From assembly GCF_016860525.1 (NCBI RefSeq), contig NZ_BNEA01000015.1, forward strand, positions 558,001-622,000: a stretch of 64,000 bases of DNA, in the 5' to 3' direction. The DNA is from Streptomyces rubradiris (GTDB lineage: Bacteria; Actinomycetota; Actinomycetes; Streptomycetales; Streptomycetaceae). Position 1 is the stretch's first letter. The number at the start of each line of letters is the position of its first letter. Positions 44,074 to 52,490 of this stretch are shown here, piece after piece. The notes under the pieces are model-generated. The model did no database searches. It saw nothing but the letters and a program-made list of their open reading frames with translations, and was not told the DNA's origin. Made by a program: the position numbers and the translations under genes.

Positions 44074-45042
44074 TCAGCGAGTCTGCCGGAAGGTGCGGCG
44101 GTAGACCTGGGGGGACACTCCGAGCGCCGCGTGCAGGTGCTGGCGCAGCGAGGCGCCGGTGGCGAAGCCGACCTCGGCGGCGATCCGGTCCACCGGCAGG
44201 TCGCCGGCCTCCAGCAGGTGCCGGGCGCGGGCCACCCGCTGCTGGATCAGCCAGCGGCCCGGGCTGAGGCCGACCTCGTCGTTGAAGCGGCGGACGAACG
44301 TGCGCAGGCTCATCCGCGCGTGGCCGGCGAGGTCGGCGAGGGTGAGCGGCCGGTCCAGTCGTTCCAGCGCCCAGGCCCGGGTCGCGGCCGTGCTCGCGGC
44401 GCCGCTCTCGGGGACCGGCTGTTCGATGTACTGGGCCTGGCCGCCGTCCCGGAAGGGGGGCACCACACAGCGGCGGGCGGCGGTGTTCGCCAGTGCGCTG
44501 CCGTGGTCGGTGCGGACGATGTGCAGACAGATGTCGACGCCGGAGGCCGCGCCGGCGGAGGTGAGCATGCGGCCGTCGGCGACGAACAGCACGTCGGGGT
44601 CGAGGTCCACCTTCGGGTAGCGGCGGCGGAAGGCGTCGGCCAGTTGCCAGTGGGTGGTGGCCCGGCGGCCGTCGAGCAGGCCCGCCTCGGCGAGGACGAA
44701 GGCGGCCGTGCAGATGGACACGATGCGGGCGTCCGGCCGGATCCGGGCGAGCGCGGCGGCGAGGTCGCCGGACAGTCCGGTGGGGATGTCGGCGGGCGGC
44801 ACGGAGGTGATGACGACCGTGTCGGCGGTGTCCAGGATTTCGGGGCCGTGCGCCACACCGATGGTGAAGTCGGCGCCGGAGCGCACCGGCCGGCCGTCAA
44901 CCGTGCAGGTGCGCACCTCGTAGCGGCCGTCGGCGGCACCCAGGACGCGGCTCGGAATGCCCAGCTCGAAGGGGTAGGCGCCGTCGAGGGCGAGGACGGC
45001 GACCTGCTGCGGACGGTGGGTGCGCGGACGCGGGGCGGGCAT
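44074..45042 (-). CDS. GlxA-type AraC regulator with DJ-1/PfpI domain
   Basis: 322 residues. An N-terminal amidotransferase-like fold (VAVLALDGAYPFELGIPSRV; IVSICTAAFVLAEAGLLDGR with the nucleophile-position Cys) is followed by two AraC helix-turn-helix motifs (LADLAGHARMSLRTFVRRF; VDRIAAEVGFATGASLRQHL). It is the usual architecture of transcription factors that sense an unknown small molecule. Divergent from the oxidoreductase at 45113, which it probably regulates. Confidence 0.94.
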   Translation of the reverse strand: MPAPRPRTHRPQQVAVLALDGAYPFELGIPSRVLGAADGRYEVRTCTVDGRPVRSGADFTIGVAHGPEILDTADTVVITSVPPADIPTGLSGDLAAALARIRPDARIVSICTAAFVLAEAGLLDGRRATTHWQLADAFRRRYPKVDLDPDVLFVADGRMLTSAGAASGVDICLHIVRTDHGSALANTAARRCVVPPFRDGGQAQYIEQPVPESGAASTAATRAWALERLDRPLTLADLAGHARMSLRTFVRRFNDEVGLSPGRWLIQQRVARARHLLEAGDLPVDRIAAEVGFATGASLRQHLHAALGVSPQVYRRTFRQTR

Positions 45043-45112
45043 GGCATGATCCTATCGGTGATTGGCATTCATGCCATTTCCCGGCCGGGCGGGCTCCGGC
45101 AGGCTGGTGATC

Positions 45113-46063
45113 ATGAACGAAGCGAACACGATGCGTGTCATCAGCCAGGACGTCCTCGGCGGACCCGGGGTGCTGAGGGAAGTACGGGTCGAGCGGCCGA
45201 GGCCGCGGGCCAACGAGGTGCTGGTACGGGTCCGGGCGGCCGGGGTGAACCCCGCCGACTGGAAGCTGCGGGCCATCGGCGGGCACCTCGGCGAGCCGCC
45301 GTTCGTCCTCGGCTGGGACGTCTCCGGGGAGATCGCGGAGACCGGGTTCGGCGTGACCGCGTTCCGGCCCGGTGACGAGGTCTTCGGCATGCTGCCCTTC
45401 CCCTTCGGCCACGGCTCGCACGCCGAGTACGTCATCGCCCCGGCCCGGGCCCTGGTGCACAAGCCGGCCGGCCTGGACCACGTGCGGGCGGGCGCGCTGC
45501 CGCTGGTGTCACTGACGGCCTGGCAGGCGCTGACCGAGCACGCGGACGTGCGGCCCGGACAGCGGGTGCTGATCCACGCGGCGGCCGGCGGGGTCGGTCA
45601 CGTGGCCGTGCAGATCGCCAAGGCGCGCGGGGCGTACGTGATCGGCACGGCGAGCGCGGGCAAGCACGGATTCCTGCGGGCGATCGGCGTGGACGAGCCG
45701 GTCGACTACCGGGCCACCGATGTCACAGAGGCGGTGCGGGACGTGGACGTCGTCCTGGACACGCTCGGCGGTGAGAACGCGGTGCGGTCGCTGCGGATGG
45801 TGCGGCCGGGCGGTGTGGTGGTCTCGATCCTGCCGCCGGCCTCGGACGACTTCCACACCGAGGCCGAGCGGCTGGGCGTGCGGGCGGTGTGGATGCTGGT
45901 GGACGCCGACCGGGCCGGCATGCGGGCGATCGCGGAACTGGCGGAGTCCGGGCGGCTGGCACCGGCGATCGCCGGGACGTTTCCGCTGGCCGAGGCCGCG
46001 AAGGCGCACGAGCTGGGCGAGACCGGCCGGACGGCGGGGAAGCTGGTGCTGCTGGCGGACTGA
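45113..46063 (+). CDS. NADP-dependent zeta-crystallin-like quinone oxidoreductase
   Basis: 316 residues from ATG 45113. MDR family without zinc ligands: VRVRAAGVNPADWKLRA, FVLGWDVSGEIAETG, the nucleotide fold in RVLIHAAAGGVGHVAVQIAK and LDTLGGENAVRSL. Substrate unknown, likely a quinone or enone. It faces away from the GlxA-type regulator across 70 bp. Confidence 0.93.
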   Translation: MNEANTMRVISQDVLGGPGVLREVRVERPRPRANEVLVRVRAAGVNPADWKLRAIGGHLGEPPFVLGWDVSGEIAETGFGVTAFRPGDEVFGMLPFPFGHGSHAEYVIAPARALVHKPAGLDHVRAGALPLVSLTAWQALTEHADVRPGQRVLIHAAAGGVGHVAVQIAKARGAYVIGTASAGKHGFLRAIGVDEPVDYRATDVTEAVRDVDVVLDTLGGENAVRSLRMVRPGGVVVSILPPASDDFHTEAERLGVRAVWMLVDADRAGMRAIAELAESGRLAPAIAGTFPLAEAAKAHELGETGRTAGKLVLLAD

Positions 46064-46094
46064 GCGAGCCCCGGCGACACGCCGCGAAGTCGCA

Positions 46095-46104
46095 GACATA
46101 TGTC
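46095..46104. promoter_or_regulatory. Short palindrome upstream of the STAS gene
   Basis: GACATATGTC, a perfect 10-bp palindrome in an A+T-richer stretch (46090-46145) 87 bp before the STAS start codon. The same stretch contains a doubled GGTAAC. Probably part of the promoter region. Confidence 0.3.
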
Positions 46105-46190
46105 AATCGAACATGCTCAAATTCCGTCCGGTAACGGTAACTTGTCGGTCGGAAAGTGACGTCGGTGTGCGGGTGGGAGGTGGTGCCGAG

Positions 46191-46562
46191 GTGCGACACG
46201 AACCTGTGCCCCTCACCCGGCAGCTCGGCGTGTACGCCTACCGCGGGCACACGGTGCTGGAGTTCCGGGGCGAGATCGACCTCGTCGCCGCGGAGGAGAT
46301 CGGCCCGTTCCTCGACCGGGTCACCGGCCGGGCCGGTGTGCGGGCCGTGCTCGATCTGCGGCCGGTGGAGTTCTTCGACTGCTCGGGGCTGCGGCTGCTG
46401 TACCGGGCGCGCTCCCGGGTGCTGGAGCGCGGCGGCGAGCTGCACCTGGTGTGCACCCACCCGTTGACGCTGCGGGTCATCCGGGTCACCGGCCTGGCCC
46501 GGCTGCTGCCCCCGCAGCCGGGTCTGGACGCCGCGCTGGACCGCCCGGCCGGGTCGCCGTGA
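46191..46562 (+). CDS. STAS-domain anti-sigma factor antagonist
   Basis: 123 residues from GTG 46191, with GGGAGG ten bases upstream. The STAS fold is clear (VLEFRGEIDLVAAEEIGPF; AVLDLRPVEFFDCSGLRLL). The Ser in DCSGL is the residue phosphorylated by RsbW-type kinases and dephosphorylated by SpoIIE-type phosphatases. No kinase or sigma gene is adjacent, but two candidate phosphatases are encoded at 5170 and 30829. Confidence 0.92.
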   Translation: MRHEPVPLTRQLGVYAYRGHTVLEFRGEIDLVAAEEIGPFLDRVTGRAGVRAVLDLRPVEFFDCSGLRLLYRARSRVLERGGELHLVCTHPLTLRVIRVTGLARLLPPQPGLDAALDRPAGSP

Positions 46563-46611
46563 GCGAGGGCGCAGGGCACGGTGCCTCCCCGGCGGGCGGA
46601 CCTACGGTGGC

Positions 46612-48375
46612 TCAGTACCCGAGAACTCCCGGCAGGGCCAGCGCCCCCAGCACGGTCGTGCCCACCAGCAGCCAGGCCACGTAGTCACCGACGTGCCCGG
46701 ACTGCAGGCGTCTGAGGGGCGCGGCCCAGCCGGGCGCGGCGGTCCGGTCCGGGCGGGTGACGGCGAGGCCGGCCAGCGCCACGGCCAGCACGGTGGAGGC
46801 CACGCCCAGCAACACGCCGTGCGCGGTCCAGTGCACGGCGGCGTGCGCGTCGCCCGGGCCGGCCCGGCCGACGGAGCGGGCCACCAGCGTGCCGAAACCG
46901 GGAGACACGCCCACCGCGAGGGCGGCGGCGAGCAGCACGGCGGGCACGGTCGTCATGGTGTCCGGGATCCGGCTCAGCAGGCCGGTGGTCTCGGGCTCCT
47001 CGTCCGAGCCGCTGGTCTCGTACTCCGCGTCCCGGGGGCGCGGCCCTAGGCCGAGGAAGACCCGGGCGGTGACCCGCAGCACCGCGCCCGCGGTGATCGC
47101 GGAGGCGGCCACGTACACCACCGTGAGCGGGCCGCCGACCGCTTCCTCGGTGACCGCCTTGCCGAGCGCGGTGCCGAACGGCGGCAGCCCGGCCAGGCCC
47201 AGGGCGCCGACGGCGCACATCACCCCGGTCGCGCGCAGCGGCCGGCCCCGGCCGTGCAGGGAGTGCTCGTCGACGCTGCCGAACCGGTCCAGCAGGGCGC
47301 CCGCGCAGGCGAACAGCGCGGCCTTCACCCCGGCGTGCCCGAGGAGGTAGAGGGCGACGCCGTCGTCGGCCTCGGGGGTGAGCACGCCGAGGCCGACGAG
47401 GAACAGTCCGGTGTGGGCGACCGTGGAGTAGGCGAGGAGTCGTTTGATGTGCCGTTGGTACCAGCACATGACGGCGCCGGTCACGGCGGTGAGGGCACCG
47501 AGGGTCACCAGCACCCGGGTCAGGTCGGCGGCGGGGATGCCGCCGGGTCCGGCGAAGACGGTGCCGTACACCCGCCACACGCCGTAGGCGCCGAGTTCGA
47601 CCATGACGCCGGACAGCAGCATGCAGACCGGGGTGGGGGCGACGGCGTGCGCGTCGGGCAGCCAGAAGTGGAAGGGCACGGCCGCCGCCTTGACCAGCAG
47701 TCCGGTGAGCACCAGCACGAAGGAGGTTAGGACCAGCGCGTCCGGTCCGCCGGGTCCGGCCGCGTCGAGGCCGTGGCCGATCCTCGCCATGGCCAGTTCG
47801 CCGGTGCGGGCGTACAGCAGGGCGATGCCCATCAACAAGGCGTACGCTCCGAGGGAGTTGACGATGCCGAAGGTGAGCGCGCCCTGGACGGCCTTGGCCT
47901 CGTCGATGCGGTAGCCGGTCAGGGCGTACGCCACCACGCTCATCAACTCGAAGAACACGAAGGCGTTGAACAGGTCGCCGGCGAGGGCGAATCCGCACAT
48001 GGCGCCCTGGAAGACCAGCATCAGCGCGGTGAACGCGCCGGTGAGGCCGTGCGGAGGCGCGTCGAAGTAGCGCCAGGAGTAGGCGAGCGCGGCGAGGGTG
48101 AGCAGCGAGGCCAGCGTGGCCATGCCGAGGGCCGGGCCGTCCCCGACGACGAGGATGCCGACGCTCTCCCGGCCGGCGGGCGGCCAGGCGCCGACCCATT
48201 CGGTCATCGGCGGGGATGAGTTCAGCAGCAGGACGAGGGCGAGGGCGGCGGTGCCTCCGCAGACCACGAACCCGGTGATCTCGACGGCGATCCGGGGCAG
48301 CCGGCGGCCGGTGGCCGCCAGCAGGGCGGCGCCGAGCAGGGGGAGGGCGACGAGCAGCGGGAGCAGATGGCGCAT
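46612..48375 (-). CDS. mrpD: Mrp/Mbh antiporter subunit D (proton-translocating, NuoN/M-like)
   Basis: 587 residues, about 14 membrane helices. The antiporter signature with the conserved Glu ([18 protein letters not shown]) and Lys residues ([37 protein letters not shown]) are those of MrpD/MbhH. The ATG overlaps the mrpC stop (ATGA). It is the last gene of the leftward module. In the assembled complex it would carry one ion path. Slightly longer than typical MrpD (~500) owing to a C-terminal extension. Confidence 0.88.
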   Translation of the reverse strand: MRHLLPLLVALPLLGAALLAATGRRLPRIAVEITGFVVCGGTAALALVLLLNSSPPMTEWVGAWPPAGRESVGILVVGDGPALGMATLASLLTLAALAYSWRYFDAPPHGLTGAFTALMLVFQGAMCGFALAGDLFNAFVFFELMSVVAYALTGYRIDEAKAVQGALTFGIVNSLGAYALLMGIALLYARTGELAMARIGHGLDAAGPGGPDALVLTSFVLVLTGLLVKAAAVPFHFWLPDAHAVAPTPVCMLLSGVMVELGAYGVWRVYGTVFAGPGGIPAADLTRVLVTLGALTAVTGAVMCWYQRHIKRLLAYSTVAHTGLFLVGLGVLTPEADDGVALYLLGHAGVKAALFACAGALLDRFGSVDEHSLHGRGRPLRATGVMCAVGALGLAGLPPFGTALGKAVTEEAVGGPLTVVYVAASAITAGAVLRVTARVFLGLGPRPRDAEYETSGSDEEPETTGLLSRIPDTMTTVPAVLLAAALAVGVSPGFGTLVARSVGRAGPGDAHAAVHWTAHGVLLGVASTVLAVALAGLAVTRPDRTAAPGWAAPLRRLQSGHVGDYVAWLLVGTTVLGALALPGVLGY

Positions 48376-48725
48376 CAGCCGCGCAGCTCCCGCAGTTCGT
48401 CGGGGTCGACCGTGCCGTGCCGCTTGGCGATCTGCAGCACGAGGGCGAGCAGCAGCGCGGTGACGGTGGCGCCCACGACGATGTCGGTGAGGGTGAGGGC
48501 CTGCACCACCGGGTCGACCACCGGGCGGGAGCCGGGCCGGACGTCGGAGAAGACGGGCGCGGTGCCGCCGTCGCGGTAGCCGACCGCGAGCAGCAGGACG
48601 TAGGTGGCGGACTGGCACACCGCGAGACAGCCCACGGCGTGGATGAGGTTGCGGCTGGTGGCCAGGCCGTAGCAGCCGGTCAGGAAGAGATGGACGGCGA
48701 CCAGGTACGGCAGGACGTGCATCAC
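48375..48725 (-). CDS. mrpC: Mrp/Mbh antiporter subunit C (NuoK-like)
   Basis: 116 residues with three membrane helices ([59 protein letters not shown]), the last being the conserved NuoK/MnhC motif [14 protein letters not shown]. The stop overlaps the mrpD start. Lies 31 bp after mrpB. Confidence 0.88.
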   Translation of the reverse strand: MMHVLPYLVAVHLFLTGCYGLATSRNLIHAVGCLAVCQSATYVLLLAVGYRDGGTAPVFSDVRPGSRPVVDPVVQALTLTDIVVGATVTALLLALVLQIAKRHGTVDPDELRELRG

Positions 48726-48756
48726 GGTGTGCGCCTCTCCGTTTCGTCCGCGGTGT

Positions 48757-49494
48757 TCACCTGCCGTGCTCCTCCTCGATCTCGACGGCCTGGTCCAGGA
48801 AGTGGGCGAGCAGCACGACGGCCGCGCTCGCCACCTCCATGCCGATGGCCGCGTTCAGCAGCGGGACGGCGCCGCCGGAGGACAGCGTGCCGAACGTGCC
48901 GTACGGCAGCAGCGTGTTGGCCAGGAAGGCGGTGCCGGCCAGGACCGGGGCGAGGCCCATCACGAGGTAGGCGCCGACGGCGAGCGCGTCGGTGGTCTGG
49001 TAGACGCCGAGCGGGCGGACGCGTTCCAGCGCGCCGTAGTCGGCGCCGAGGTAGAGCAGGTGCAGGGCGGTCGCGGCGACGACCCCGCCCTGGAAGCCGC
49101 CGCCGGGGCTGAGCTGGCCGTGGGCGATGACGTAGAGGCCGGTGACCAGGGCGACGGGCAGCACGAGCAGGGCGTAGCGGCGGACCGGGCGGGCCACCTC
49201 GGCGGGTTCGGGCGGGGCGCGGTGCTCGTCGCGGGCCTGGCGCAGCAGCACCACGCAGCCGAGGACGGCGGCGAACAGGATGCTCATCTCGCCGAGGGTG
49301 TCGTAGGCGCGCTGGTCGAAGTTGACGGAGGCGACGGTGTTGGCGGTGTGCCGCAGGAGGGAGGCGTGGACGGCCCGGTCGCCGTACGGGTGGCGGTCGC
49401 CGCCGAATCCGGGCAGTTCGAGGCAGGCGGCGACGAGCAGGGCGGCGAGCCCTGCGCCGCCCACGGCCAGCAACCACAGCCGCAGCCGGTTCAC
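48757..49494 (-). CDS. mrpB: MbhE-MnhB fusion subunit of the Mrp/Mbh module
   Basis: 245 residues from GTG 49494. The first ~105 residues (WLLAVGGAGLAALLVAACLE ... TLGEMSILFAAVLGCVVLLR) correspond to an MbhE-like/MrpA C-terminal piece. Residues ~115-245 are the MnhB domain (IAHGQLSPGGGFQGGVVAAT, NAAIGMEVASAAVVLLAHF). In archaeal Mbh these are separate genes. The start codon lies in the terminal copy of a 38-bp tandem repeat and overlaps the stop of a 13-codon frame (GAGTGA), so initiation may depend on coupling to the repeat-derived frames upstream. Confidence 0.87.
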   Translation of the reverse strand: MNRLRLWLLAVGGAGLAALLVAACLELPGFGGDRHPYGDRAVHASLLRHTANTVASVNFDQRAYDTLGEMSILFAAVLGCVVLLRQARDEHRAPPEPAEVARPVRRYALLVLPVALVTGLYVIAHGQLSPGGGFQGGVVAATALHLLYLGADYGALERVRPLGVYQTTDALAVGAYLVMGLAPVLAGTAFLANTLLPYGTFGTLSSGGAVPLLNAAIGMEVASAAVVLLAHFLDQAVEIEEEHGR

Positions 49495-49532
49495 TCGGAC
49501 TCCCTCTCCGCACCCCGCCGCAGCCGGTTCAC
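49491..49532 (-). CDS. 13-codon coupled mini-frame (relay 3)
   Basis: GTG 49532 to TGA 49491, peptide VNRLRRGAERESE. Its GTG overlaps the stop of the previous mini-frame and its TGA overlaps the mrpB GTG. GGGGGAG precedes it. The peptide is rich in Arg/Glu and a by-product of the repeat; its likely role, if translated, is to bring ribosomes to mrpB. Confidence 0.45.
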   Translation of the reverse strand: MNRLRRGAERESE

Positions 49533-49570
49533 TTCGGCTCCCCCTCCGCACACCGCCGCAGCCGCTTCAC
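49529..49570 (-). CDS. 13-codon coupled mini-frame (relay 2)
   Basis: GTG 49570 to TGA 49529, peptide VKRLRRCAEGEPK. Start overlaps the stop of the 34-codon frame (AAGTGA) and stop overlaps the next GTG. GGGAG is five bases upstream of the start. Confidence 0.45.
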   Translation of the reverse strand: MKRLRRCAEGEPK

Positions 49571-49671
49571 TTCGGCTCCCTCTCCGCACGCCGCCGCAGC
49601 CGGTTCGCTTCGGCTCCCTCCGCGCACGCCCGCAGCCGCTCCTTCCCCGCACGGCCCCGCAGCCGCTTCAC
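49567..49671 (-). CDS. 34-codon coupled mini-frame (relay 1)
   Basis: GTG 49671, overlapping the stop of the DUF4040 gene, to TGA 49567, overlapping the next GTG. It begins VKRLRGRAGKERLR and reads through the two repeat copies that have lost their own start codon. Basic, no membrane segment, no recognisable domain. Confidence 0.45.
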   Translation of the reverse strand: MKRLRGRAGKERLRACAEGAEANRLRRRAEREPK

Positions 49672-49928
49672 TTCGCCTCCTTCTTCGCGCGGCCCCGCCG
49701 TCTCACCTTGCGGACCGACAGCATGATCAGCAGCGGGGTGAGGGCCGAGCCGACGGCGAGCTGGGACAGGCCGACGTCCGGGGCCTGGAGCACGGTGAAC
49801 AGCGCGGCCAGCAGCACGCCCATGAAGGACAGCACCAGCGCCTGGCGGGCGGGGTCGCGCTGGGCCACGGCCGCGGTGGCGGAGGCGGCGACGAGCAGCA
49901 GGGCGAGGCCGATCAGCGCGTCAGCCAC
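49668..49928 (-). CDS. DUF4040 / MbhD-like subunit
   Basis: 86 residues from GTG 49928, overlapping the end of the mrpF/G gene by 8 bp. Three hydrophobic helices (ALIGLALLLVAASATAAVA; ALVLSFMGVLLAALFTVLQ; PDVGLSQLAVGSALTPLLI) with the conserved acidic residue in APDVGLSQLAVG identify the MbhD/DUF4040 domain, equivalent to a piece of the MrpA C-terminus. The basic tail RRRGRAKKEAK ends exactly at the repeat-borne GTGA. Confidence 0.85.
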   Translation of the reverse strand: MADALIGLALLLVAASATAAVAQRDPARQALVLSFMGVLLAALFTVLQAPDVGLSQLAVGSALTPLLIMLSVRKVRRRGRAKKEAK

Positions 49929-50373
49929 CCCGCACCCCCCGGAATCCGCCGGCCAGCGCCCGGGAGGCGATGATGTTGCCGCCGGTCAACAGGGCACCGG
50001 TCAGCAGCAGTTTGACCAGGGCGCGGCCGGGACCGACGGCCACGCACAGCACGATCACGACGACCGCGCCGGCCCCCACCGCCGTCCAGGTCAGCCCCCA
50101 GGCGCCCGGGCACCCCTCGGACAGGTCGTCGGAGAACAGCCGGGCGAAGACCAGCGTGCCGACCGGGCCGAGCAGGGAGAGCAGCAGGGCGAGGTCGACG
50201 TAGGCGGGGCGGCCGTAGCCCTGGGCGAGGAGCAGCAGGGCCGGGCAGACGGCGGAGGTGGTCATGTTCTGAGCGATCACCCGGCGGGCCGGCGGGCCGG
50301 TGGTCACGCCCCACAGCGCGGCGGCCCCGCCCGCGCCGAGCAGGACGGCCGCCGCGAGGTTCCAGCCGTTCAC
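49921..50373 (-). CDS. MrpF-MrpG-like fusion subunit
   Basis: 150 residues from GTG 50373, which overlaps the mrpE stop (GTGA). The N-terminal ~85 residues match MrpF (WGVTTGPPARRVIAQNMTTS ... YGRPAYVDLALLLSLLGPVG). The rest has two helices ending GRALVKLLLTGALLTGGNII, similar to the last part of MrpG. The first MrpG helix seems absent. A fused F/G gene is unusual; they are normally separate. Confidence 0.75.
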   Translation of the reverse strand: MNGWNLAAAVLLGAGGAAALWGVTTGPPARRVIAQNMTTSAVCPALLLLAQGYGRPAYVDLALLLSLLGPVGTLVFARLFSDDLSEGCPGAWGLTWTAVGAGAVVVIVLCVAVGPGRALVKLLLTGALLTGGNIIASRALAGGFRGVRGG

Positions 50374-50564
50374 CGCCAGGTCACCGCCCGCCGGCCGGCC
50401 CGGGCCAGCACCGCGCCCACGGCGGCGCAGCTCGCCCCGACGATCCGCTCCAGGGTGTCGACGGTCGTGATGAGCACCAGCCACAGCAGTGCCAGCGCCG
50501 CCCACCAGGCCAGGAGTTCGCCGGCGGCCAGGAGGACCGCGCGGGGGGCCGTACGGCGGTTCAT
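50370..50564 (-). CDS. Short MrpE-like subunit
   Basis: 64 residues from ATG 50564, with GAGGAGGT five bases upstream. One or two membrane helices (LLAWWAALALLWLVLITTV) then EIVGASCAAVGAVLARAGRR-type ending (here ERIVGASCAAVGAVLARA). Much shorter than MrpE (~160), resembling just its N-terminal membrane part (MbhA-like). First gene of the leftward module. Confidence 0.7.
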   Translation of the reverse strand: MNRRTAPRAVLLAAGELLAWWAALALLWLVLITTVDTLERIVGASCAAVGAVLARAGRRAVTWR

Positions 50565-50900
50565 GCGGCACCTCCTCGGTGCGTCGCGCAGGGATTCGCG
50601 GCGATGTGCCCGGAATGCCGCTGGGGGCATCCAAGCACCGCGGGACCCGCGCGGGAGCGGCGGCGCGCGGGTCCGCACCCGGAGTGCCCCGGAGGCGGGA
50701 ACGGAAACCCGGGCGGGTCCGGCCGGGCAACCGGCGTGCCGGACCGGGAAGTTGCCGCCGGGACGGCCGAGGGGTCCGTACGGTCAGGGCCGACAGCTGG
50801 TCCGTACCAGAGTATTGACGGCCCCTTATCTCACCCCTTAAATCAAGACACGCATCCCCACGGCGTCCTCCACGACCACCCCCACGAGAAACGGAGAGCC
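50565..50900. other. Divergent promoter region, antiporter module / GH16
   Basis: 336 bp without a gene, between the first antiporter gene and the GH16 gene. The last 90 bp are A+T-richer and contain a good promoter match for GH16. Confidence 0.55.
50815..50843 (+). promoter_or_regulatory. Candidate promoter of the GH16 gene
   Basis: TTGACG (50815-50820), 17-bp spacer, TTAAAT (50838-50843), about 57 bp before the ATG. Matches the major sigma factor pattern. Confidence 0.55.
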
Positions 50901-52133
50901 ATGGCCTCCCCACGCCTGCTCCGCAGATGTCTCCTCGCCGCCCTGTCCGCGGCGCTGATCGGCTCCGCCGCCGTCGGCCCGGCGCGCGCCGAGAGCGCCG
51001 CCCCGGCGGCCGCGGCCGTCACCACCTTCTCCGACACCTTCGACGGGCCCGCGGGCGCGGCGGTCGACGGCTCCAAGTGGACGCTGGAGACCGGCGACAA
51101 CGTCAACAACCACGAGCGGCAGTACTACACCTCGGGCACGAAGAACGCGGCCCTGGACGGCCAGGGCCATCTGGTGATCACGGCCCGCAAGGAGAACCCG
51201 GCCGGCTACCAGTGCTGGTACGGCAGCTGCCAGTACACCTCCGCCCGGCTGAACACCGCCGGCAAGTTCACCGCCCAGTACGGGCATGTCGAGGCCCGCA
51301 TGAAGATCCCGCGCGGGCAGGGCATGTGGCCGGCGTTCTGGATGCTCGGCACCCCGGTCAACTGGCCGGACTCGGGCGAGATCGACGTGATGGAGAACGT
51401 CGGCTTCGAACCGTCGACCGTGCACGGCACCCTCCACGGCCCCGGCTACTCCGGCTCGGGCGGCATAGGCGCGGGCTACACCCTGCCGAACGGGCAGGCC
51501 TTCGCGGACGCCTTCCACACCTTCGCCGTCGACTGGGCGCCCGACTCGATCACCTGGTCGGTGGACGGGAACGTCTACCAGCGCCGCACGCCCGCCGATC
51601 TGGGCGGCCGGACCTGGGTGTTCAACAAGCCGTTCTTCCTGATCCTGAACCTCGCGGTCGGCGGCTACTGGCCCGGCGACCCGGACGGCTCCACGCAGTT
51701 CCCGCAGACGCTGGTGGTGGACTCGGTGTCGGTGACGACGAGCGACAGCGCCGCCGGGGTGCCGATCCGGGGCCTGGCGGGCAAGTGCGTGGACGTGGCC
51801 GGCGCGAACTCCGCGAACGGCACCCCGGTCCAGCTCTACGACTGCAACGGCACGAACGCGCAGGCGTGGACCGTCGGCTCGGACGGCACGCTACGGGCCC
51901 TCGGCAAGTGCCTGGACGTCAGCGGCGGCGGCACCGCCGACGGCACACCCGTCCAGCTGTGGGACTGCAACGGTAGCCCCGCCCAGAAGTGGGCCCTCCC
52001 GGCGGCCCGCGACATCGTCAACCCGCAGGCGGACAAGTGCCTCGACGTCACCGGGAACAACTCGGCCAACGGTACGCGGCTGCAGATCTGGACCTGCACG
52101 GGCGGCGCCAACCAGAAGTGGACGGTCGGCTGA
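50901..52133 (+). CDS. Secreted GH16 beta-glucanase with ricin-type CBM13
   Basis: 410 residues, ATG preceded by GGAGAG. Signal peptide to ~residue 30 (ending GPARA). The GH16 domain (~40-275) has the catalytic motif GEIDVMENVG with Glu160 and Glu165, plus GMWPAFWMLG. A ricin B-type lectin domain (~285-410) has three Q-x-W repeats (AQAWTV, AQKWAL, NQKWTV) with CLDV-type beta turns. Most such Streptomyces enzymes cleave beta-1,3- or mixed-linked glucans. Confidence 0.95.
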   Translation: MASPRLLRRCLLAALSAALIGSAAVGPARAESAAPAAAAVTTFSDTFDGPAGAAVDGSKWTLETGDNVNNHERQYYTSGTKNAALDGQGHLVITARKENPAGYQCWYGSCQYTSARLNTAGKFTAQYGHVEARMKIPRGQGMWPAFWMLGTPVNWPDSGEIDVMENVGFEPSTVHGTLHGPGYSGSGGIGAGYTLPNGQAFADAFHTFAVDWAPDSITWSVDGNVYQRRTPADLGGRTWVFNKPFFLILNLAVGGYWPGDPDGSTQFPQTLVVDSVSVTTSDSAAGVPIRGLAGKCVDVAGANSANGTPVQLYDCNGTNAQAWTVGSDGTLRALGKCLDVSGGGTADGTPVQLWDCNGSPAQKWALPAARDIVNPQADKCLDVTGNNSANGTRLQIWTCTGGANQKWTVG

Positions 52134-52142
52134 ACGGTCCGC

Positions 52143-52391
52143 TCAGCGACGCGGCCGCCAGGTGTACTTGTCCCCGCCCACGAACCGGATCACGTCCGGA
52201 TCGTCGAGATCATGAATGGTGATGCCGTGGGAGGCCGCCGCCTCCAGGACGTCGGTGACGTTCCTGGCCTCACCGACCACCTGACCGTCGATCTCCATGA
52301 TCCGGAACGGCGGCTCACCCGGCTTGCCCGGGCACACGCCGAGGACCAGGATCCGCGGGTGGGAGATGTGGGGAGCTGCTTGTTCGGTCAT
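52143..52391 (-). CDS. Conserved small protein, function unknown
   Basis: 82 residues, MTEQAAPHISHPRILVLGVC at the start. It contains VCPGKPGEPPFRIMEIDGQV and ends GDKYTWRPRR. Normal codon use and a compact beta-alpha pattern suggest a real cytosolic protein. It ends 9 bp from the GH16 stop, convergently. No domain recognised. Confidence 0.65.
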   Translation of the reverse strand: MTEQAAPHISHPRILVLGVCPGKPGEPPFRIMEIDGQVVGEARNVTDVLEAAASHGITIHDLDDPDVIRFVGGDKYTWRPRR

Positions 52392-52490
52392 GGAATAGAG
52401 CCTAGAACGCTCGGCGGACCGACGGGCGGTCCACGACGGCCGGCCGCACCCCCGCGGCCGGCCGCACGCGGCTGCGGCCGGGGCGGCCCG

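Larger units (their letters stand above)
49480..49694. repeat. Six tandem copies of a 38-bp segment containing RBS and start codon
   Basis: Copies at 49480-49517, 49518-49555, 49556-49593, 49594-49630, 49631-49656 (shortened) and 49657-49694. On the reverse strand each reads roughly GGAGCCGAAGTGAACCGGCTGCGG: a Shine-Dalgarno, a GTG overlapping TGA, and the first codons of mrpB. The leftmost copy holds the real mrpB start; the rightmost holds the stop of the DUF4040 gene. The fourth has GTG changed to GCG and the fifth lost it. Confidence 0.95.

Noticed and set aside
49480..49694. Plain non-functional satellite repeat
   Set aside because: Each retained copy preserves Shine-Dalgarno and GTGA overlap through changing frames, which chance decay would not keep.
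46612..50564. Membrane-bound hydrogenase operon
   Set aside because: Only the ion-translocating membrane arm is present; no NiFe large or small subunit genes.
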